A DNA stretch of 64,000 bases, from positions 11,679,874 to 11,743,873 of the forward strand of contig NC_068573.1 in NCBI RefSeq assembly GCF_025698545.1. Reading direction: 5' to 3'. This DNA comes from Gossypium raimondii (Eukaryota > Streptophyta > Magnoliopsida > Malvales > Malvaceae). Under the pieces are notes generated by a model. That model was not told where the DNA came from, ran no database searches, and worked only from the letters and a program-made list of their open reading frames with translations. Shown piece by piece: positions 57,814 through 64,000 of this stretch (its first letter is position 1; each line of letters begins with the position of its first letter). A program made the translations under genes and the position numbers.

Positions 57814-58536
57814 TGACTCGTGGCATTGTTATACAAAAAAACCTTCAGCCCACATGTTGAGCGTAGATCTTGATGTTGTGCATGACTTTGTGTTCCTAGA
57901 ATACTTAGCCATAATATATTTCCATAGGTTGACACCATATTATGAATCAAAAGAGTTGGTTGTAGGTCAACAATTCCCAAATAAAGAGGCATGTGTAGCT
58001 GTCATTAAGAAGTATAGCATAAAAGTGTTAGTGGGCTACAAAGTTGTTGTGTCTAAATTGGCATTGTATATCAGGGACTGTTAGAAGTATATGGAAGAGT
58101 GCAACTAGCAAGTACGAGTTACATTGATGCAAATGTCACAATTGTGGGAGATTTGGAAATATGTAGGCCCTCATATATGCACTGCTACAAGGACGACTTG
58201 CAATTAAGGAAAACTTAATGTGAAATTAATCTGTAGTTGCATCATGCCAATGGTGAAAGACATACCCACCATTCTTATAATGGTCTTGATTACTGACTTG
58301 CAATCATGGTTTTAATACAAAATGTCATATATGAAAGTATGATGGACTAAACAGATGACGATGGAACAATTGCATGATGATTGAGATACATCGTACAATG
58401 AACTTTAAGGATTGTTAGCCACAATACGAGAGTATGTGTCAGGGACTGTAATTAACTTGTAGACACTGCCTACTTACGATCCATGCATTAGGGCCTTTCC
58501 TCACTATTAGCCAATTAGAGCCAGGGAAAAGAATTT

Positions 58537-59092
58537 TCCATCGCTTGTTCTTGACATTTGATCCATACGTTAAGGCCTTTCCTCACTATTAGCCATTTGT
58601 GCTGGTTTATGGAACCTAATTGTATGGGAAATATATACAAATCCTCCTTATTACAGTTGTACAAGATGGTAACTAGAACGTACTGCTGATTGCCTTTGCC
58701 ATTGTGGAGAAAGAGAACAATGAATTGTGGCAATTTTTTTGAGAAACTTGCAGAGGCATGTTGTTAGACAAGACAACATTTACTTGATTTTTGATTGATC
58801 AAAAGGGCTCATTATCACAATTAGGTGTTCTAAATTTTCCATCGCTTGTTCTAGACATTTAATCCATACGGTAGGGTCTTTACTCACTATTAGCCGATTG
58901 TACAAGTTGATGGAACCTAGCTATATTGAGAAATATAGGCAAATCCTCCTTATCGCAGTTGTACAAGATGATAACTAAAATGTACTGCTGATAGCTTTTG
59001 CAAATTGTGGAGAAAGGGAACATGGAATTGTGGTAATTTTTTTTGACAAACTTGCGGAGGCATGTTGTTAGACAAGATAGCATTTGCTTTAT
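58537..59092 (+). repeat. Tandem duplication of part of the MULE catalytic region
   Basis: Two diverged copies, 58537-58790 and 58838-59092, each run from TTCCATCGCTTGTTCT through TTATGGAACCTA-like, ATCCTCCTTAT, CAGTTGTACAAGATG and GGCATGTTGTTAGACAAGA. Offset about 301 bp. The first has VYGT where the catalytic VDGT is expected. The second keeps QVDGT but has more stops. A further short repeat of CCTTTCCTCACTATTAGCC precedes at about 58493. Confidence 0.8.
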
Positions 59093-60137
59093 TTTCAATG
59101 AATCAAAGGGGCTCATTATGATGATTAGGCATTTTAAAGGTTTGTGAAAATCCATGTACTGCATCCATCACATTTCGATTAACTTTCATTAAGAGTTTAA
59201 TGTAGTTTGGTAGAAACAAGTTGTGAACATGAGTAATTTTACATACCTTTTTTTAATCTTTTGAATACATTTAAAAATGCAAAGAAATGATAACACAGCT
59301 TGTATATTAATGTATACATGTTATAAGCTACAACAACACCATTTCAAATAGAGGATGGCAAGGTTGAGGTTGACTCGACAATTGATTTAATGATCTAGTT
59401 CTATAGCATGAAGTTGTTTTAATAGGCTCAATGTTTCCATGACAATTCTTGTTATGGACATATAACCACCAACCTCACAATTTTTGTTAATGTTTTCTTA
59501 AAACGTACATGACATCTTCCCATTTTAGTTGTTTTCTCAGCTACGTTCTACAGTTTTACAATATTGATGCCAAAAATGAGAGGAAAACAAACAACTTAGA
59601 TGGAAATGAGATACATCTACTACGAGGAGTTGATGAAAGCAATGGTGGCCAACACACGAAAGGCAAACTCAATGTTCGTACAAATATATTCTTGAGCACT
59701 CAAAACTCTCCAAGTGATAGAGTTTGTCAACTAGCGAGAAGGTATCCCGGCCATATCGTATGGAGTTGAACTTTGTAATAGGCGATACGATTGCTGGAGG
59801 TTCCATACTTTTTGGTACCCATGTACACACATCATTGCGACATGTGCATTTATTGATGTCGATTGTATGCAATATGCTGATGAGGTATACACGCTGGAAC
59901 GCACATTACATATTTGGAAAAATGAGTTCTTCACCTTTAGGGATGTCTCCACATGGAAAGTGTCTCCGCCTACATTCAAGTTATCCCAAAACTTGGGGCT
60001 ACGTAGAGTACCCAAAGGTCAGCTATAGGCCAGCAGGATTAGGATTGATATGGGACTTGAGGGAGAAAGGTGAACCCAAACATTGTAACCTATGCAAAAT
60101 AGTTGGTCACAATTGTAACAAATGCCTGCATCGATAA

Positions 60138-60649
60138 TTCCATCCTGGATAGTCGTCCCAGTCAAGGCAAACATCATAGTATACCCCAAGTTCAAATGTG
60201 TTTTAAAACTTATCTGTTGTATTTTATTAATGTTAGAATTTTCAAAAAGATGTGTTAAATACACCATATGATATTTATCCATCACAATTTGCTTATTATA
60301 TATCGGTCAACACAATTATTTTACTTAAATATCATAGTCGTTTTATAAATAATTACATAACAAGTTTGAGTTGACAAATTTATAAAGATTCCAAAAAATA
60401 TATATATAAACCCTAAACATCAATCCAACCTAAAGAACAAAAAAGCTTACTCAAATATTATTTAATAAGCTAAAGATCAAGCCCAAATATTATTTTATAA
60501 GCTAGACCAAGTACAATTTAATAATTAATTTAATTATTATAATTTTCATATATAAAATAAATAATTTATAAAAATATTTTTATTTTATCAATATTTACCA
60601 TAAACTACTCATATTATTTGAACTGGTCCTCCTTTATCATTGAAATGTT
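60138..60649. other. AT-rich spacer between MULE and PMD genes
   Basis: Convergent intergenic DNA. No ORF with recognisable content; A/T tracts dominate from 60280 to 60600. Confidence 0.5.
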
Positions 60650-62560
60650 GACCATACACTATAAATTACAAATTCAAATATTTTTTATAGAAAAAAATGG
60701 TACAATTACTTCACAATGTACAATAATCAAAATTGATGGCTGGATGGAGTTGTTCATGGGGTGAATCATTGCGGTGCCTTTCGTCAACATCCAAGTTTGT
60801 TATGAAGATTTATTAGGAGCTCAATGTTTTCCTCATTGAACCTGCATTTTCATCATCCATCGACGAACCTTGGGTGTAGAAAAGTAAGTTGAAAAATCAA
60901 ATGACCCAAAGGTTTGATCGGTAGGTGTGGAATACTGTGGTACAAAATTGAAAAACTCATCCATTATAGATGACACCGGTTGCTGATAATGAGAACTAGA
61001 ACCAAGCATCTCCAGACAATAGGTTAGCCTTGGAACTGCAGCAGCAAATTGTCACTGCACAACTTAAGATGGTAAGAACTAGCTTAAGATATTGATGTAC
61101 CTGGAAACTCATATGCAGGTTGTGATTGTGTTTGCATCCGAACTGGGTACTCATTATCCTTTAAATATTCTTCTGCAATTGTAGTCTAGAACTCGGAAGC
61201 AGGCGGCAAATGTCTTTAGCGAGGATGAGTTCGATTCGGTACACTTTGCAAATATCTCTATCGGTGCGTGTGTCTAGGGGCTACCATCTACTATCCACCA
61301 AACAAATACGACAAACCATTTGTCATATACCGTCATTGGTAGTGAACTGAGGACATGAAATCCCCCGTACAATCTTCCATCGGAGGCCTCCTATCCACTC
61401 AATTGTTCCACATTATGATCCACTGTTGATGCACTAATGCCCATTTTTTGCATCTTTTTCCCTTTTATTTATTCATGGACATTTTTGAAATTGAATGGAA
61501 CATTTGAAACATCTTGCTTACCCCCAAATTGTCGTAACACCTGGTCCATGTTGTACCATTCAATGGTTGAAAAATTTCTGGTGGGTGCGTTAATGTACCA
61601 CACGTATGAATGGTGGTAAACCAATCAGGGAATTACACCTGCAACATTCGCAGCAACATATGACATTTACATGAATTGCATAATTAATAACATGATTAAA
61701 ATATATTTATTATACATTTATTACTTATTAGGTTTAGTTAAAATGTAAAATAATGGCATAACATGATTATGAAATTATTTTGAAAAAGCTTACCTCCTCT
61801 TCGGCATATGCCTCAACCATTTGTCTATATAGAACAAGTGTTTCCCCCATCCCAATCCCTGGAGAAGTGGGAAAACAATAGTTTGGTGGCTTAGTAATGC
61901 CAAAAATGACATCCTATACAATGCCCAAGACTACAGCAGTACTTGGCAACCGACTATATCTTATATATTGTGCTTTGTTGCTCGAAAAAGCTTACGGAAT
62001 AACATGGCTAATATTGTAGAACCTTGTTTATATGAACGATCAATGGAAAAATCTTCCAACAAAGGCAAGTACATCAAGTGGACTCTATTATTAGATAAGT
62101 CCGGCATGAGTACCTCCTATCAATTTCAATATAAACGCTCGAGCAACGCACATCTTCTCTTGCTCAGATGCATTATTTGGTAAAGTTTTGAAATTTTCCT
62201 CGAGCCAACCAAATTTAAAGTGCTAAATCTAGTATCTCCATCTGTCGGTGATTGTCCAAGCAAATCATAGCAACGCAATGCAACATTGGCCACTTTACTT
62301 GAACATGTGACCGCAACTCTGTCAATTAGGAGCCCAAGTTGCAATGCAACATCTTCTAAGGTGATGGTGCACTGCCCACATGACAAATGGAATATATGGG
62401 TTTTCGAGCGCCACCTTTCAACCAAGGTTGATATTAAGTTAGCCCTTAGTTCAAATGTCCTAATCAATGTTGTCGTTCCAAATCTGGTTGCATTCAAATA
62501 CGAGAAAATACGATCGTCCAACTTACAACTCGAAACATGGATCCTCGCTCTCAAAACGCG
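60650..62560 (-). pseudogene. Plant mobile domain (PMD, aminotransferase-like) gene, broken
   Basis: The minus-strand frame 62554-62126 reads RTFELRANLISTLVERWRSK, THIFHLSCGQCTITLEDVAL, QLGLLIDRVAV, LLGQSPTDGDTRFSTLNL, the classic PMD core (the family motif is ERWRPETHTFHLP-GE-T-TLEDV--LLGLPVDG). Further frames down to about 61790 give VHLMYLPLLEDF, GSTILAMLFRKLFRATKH, and GCQVLL then SWALYRM. From 61620 to 60650 shorter matches remain (WYNMDQVLRQFGGKQDV near 61530). PMD proteins include MAIN/MAIL1-type nuclear factors. Many PMD genes travel in Mutator elements. The sequence is convergent with the MULE gene. Frameshifts and stops make it a pseudogene. Confidence 0.8.
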
Positions 62561-62599
62561 ATACTTACCCTATCCATTAAACGTGAATTATGTTTTTTT

Positions 62600-63640
62600 T
62601 CATTTAAATAAATAACAATTATTCTTTTACGAGTACGTTAATCATCAAAATAGTATGATCAGTTGTTCTTATCAATGAAGTCATTTCGATATCTCTACAC
62701 AAACAAAATTGAATAAATATATCATATTAAAATATATTACTTCCAAACATAAAGCATATTTTTCAAAAACCCAATAATTTTATTTTTATTGCAAATAAAA
62801 TATATAAGTTAGAACAAATAAAATAAAAACTAAACCTACTAAATCTTAATCTAACTACACAAGTAAACAAATATAAAAACATCTCTCTATAGTCAAAATA
62901 ATAACATCATTATTATAATCATCATAACCAACTTAACATAACAAAATTTAATTAAAAAACAAAATGAGAATATACTACCTTTCAAATATTTGAACTTGAA
63001 AATTCTAATTTACACAAATAAACAAATATTAAAACAATTATATATAATAAAGATAATAATAACAACATTTTAGTATATATTTCTTTTCACCACATTTTCG
63101 TAAATATTTTTTCTTATCATTTAGATAAACTATTTACATAATAATATTAGCCACCAACTAAATAGAAAAACAATTACTTTAGACTTAATGTTTGCAACTG
63201 AAGAGTTCTATTCTACACAAACAAATAAAAAAATATAAAACATAAGTATATTTATTAAAAATATAATATAAAAATAATAATAAATGAATTCTACACATAA
63301 AAAAAACAAATTCTACACATAAAAATAACAAATAAAAATAATACAAACATCAACACTTACCTATTTGTTTTCGTAAATAATTTTTAGCTCAACTCGTTTA
63401 CGTAAATAAATTTTTTGGTATTATTTAAATAAAATATACACATAATAATATTAATCACTAACTAAATAAAAAACACACAAAAATTACTTTAATCTAAATA
63501 TTTGCAACTAAAATTTCTATTTTACACAAATAAATAAATAAAAATAAAAATATATTTATTAAAAATATAATATAAACATAACAATATATAAATTCTACAC
63601 ATAAAAATAACAAATAAAAAATATCATTTTTTTCCTATTT
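62600..63640. repeat. AT-rich diverged tandem repeats downstream of the PMD gene
   Basis: A unit holding TTGCAACT(G/A)A, TTCTATT(C/T)TACACAAA, TTTATTAAAAATATAATATAAA, and CTACACATAAAAATAACAAAT recurs at about 63191 and 63501 (period about 310). A more diverged unit sits around 62990 (TTGAACTTGAAAATTCTAATTTACACAAAT). Between units lies a TTCGTAAATA(A/T)TTTTT and CATAATAATATTA block (63100-63150 and 63370-63450). No coding potential. Confidence 0.6.
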
Positions 63641-64000
63641 CTCTATACTCGTTGGTCCCTACTCCCCAACATAAGTGCAAATTGTTGGTTTTTGAGTTTT
63701 GGGTCACGGCATACATCCTACATAATTCTTTTTAAAATTTTAAATTGGTGCCGTTAATTTATCAGGCAGCATTAATATTTTTGTAAAAATTCATATGGAT
63801 TTGATGAAAATAGAAAGAATAAGTTGAATGACTCCAATTATAGTGGCGATATCAATTAAAATTTTTTTTATCTAAAATAATTAAATAAGGATGGTTGAAC
63901 TTTTTAGTGTGATGTCACCTGACAACATATTAGCACAATAGATTGCTATTCAAAATATATATTTTCGTAATTAATTTAATTTCTACCCATTTTCATTTTT
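63641..64000. other. Terminal stretch, nothing recognised
   Basis: It contains no ORF or repeat boundary that I can support. The right terminus of the MULE, if present, may lie here or beyond the window. Confidence 0.4.

Larger units (their letters stand above)
48928..60137 (+). pseudogene. Mutator-like (MuDR/MULE) transposase gene, split by two insertions
   Basis: Three pieces read in order as one MULE transposase. Piece 1 (48928-49621): MNNQFFVYFHYNGVICHTD, RFNKRVNLMKSKKRLVRKSI and, after frame changes, QLVEDDDVKIMITPYCTTG with IELFTELVDVEPV (N-terminal MULE region). Piece 2 (55614-55687): an acidic DNIDDEDKCDDDNFGKNLVGKQ. Piece 3 (57814-60137): RGIVIQKN, SKELVVGQQFPNKEACVAVIKKYSI (MuDR domain), GPHICTATRTT, DDE-region blocks (QVDGT, ITVVQDGN, IAFAIVEKENN) present twice, a SWIM-like DCWRFHTFWYPCTHII at about 59785-59850, then EVYTLERTLHIWKNEF and CCHC CNLCKIVGHNCNKC at 60087-60128. 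Many stops. It would cut and move MULE ends if intact. Confidence 0.82.

Overview
This window is plant nuclear DNA: AT-rich, with GT-AG introns and dense nested retrotransposons. The style of the repeats (long Ty3/gypsy LTRs that open with TGTAACACCC, Mutator-like elements paired with a plant mobile domain gene) suggests a eudicot of the cotton family (Gossypium-like). That assignment rests on remembered sequence style, not on a search. Only two ordinary genes are well supported. The rest is transposable element (TE) sequence in various states of decay.

Layout. 1-1.47 kb: LTR end, primer site and gag remnant of a Ty1/copia element. 1.47-10.7 kb: two diverged members (A and B) of one LTR family carrying a characteristic internal minisatellite, with a second LTR-like element nested in B, and an inverted-repeat element at 4.9-5.7 kb. 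11.1-13.4 kb: Athila-type Ty3/gypsy LTR plus broken gag. 13.4-24.5 kb: a decayed Ty3/gypsy element (gag, protease, RT, RNase H, integrase) whose integrase C-terminus is split by a 3.2 kb solo LTR. 24.5-29.4 kb: a 5'-truncated L1-type LINE ending in poly(A).

30.4-44 kb is the gene island. A six-exon TOM20 gene (mitochondrial import receptor; 30434-33427) is followed 211 bp downstream by a nearly complete Ty1/copia element in antisense orientation (33639-39416) with a perfect 5-bp target-site duplication (TSD). Its reverse transcriptase is interrupted by a 796-bp foreign insert. Then comes a nine-exon Sua5/YrdC-type gene (40581-43956; threonylcarbamoyl-AMP synthesis for tRNA t6A) with a hAT-like MITE in its last intron and a Tourist-like MITE just downstream.

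44.8-64 kb is TE sequence again: a LINE fragment on the minus strand, a 1.6 kb element with about 360-bp terminal inverted repeats, and a Mutator-like transposase gene. That gene can be followed from 48.93 to 60.14 kb although two insertions (49622-55613, itself carrying another LTR element, and about 55688-57813) split it. A broken plant mobile domain (PMD) gene lies convergent to it at 60.65-62.56 kb. Read together, the right-hand 15 kb is one old MULE-plus-PMD unit buried under later insertions.

No RNA gene, CRISPR array or bacterial-type operon was seen. All similarity statements come from reading translated motifs by eye. Boundaries of decayed repeats are approximate unless a TSD is given.
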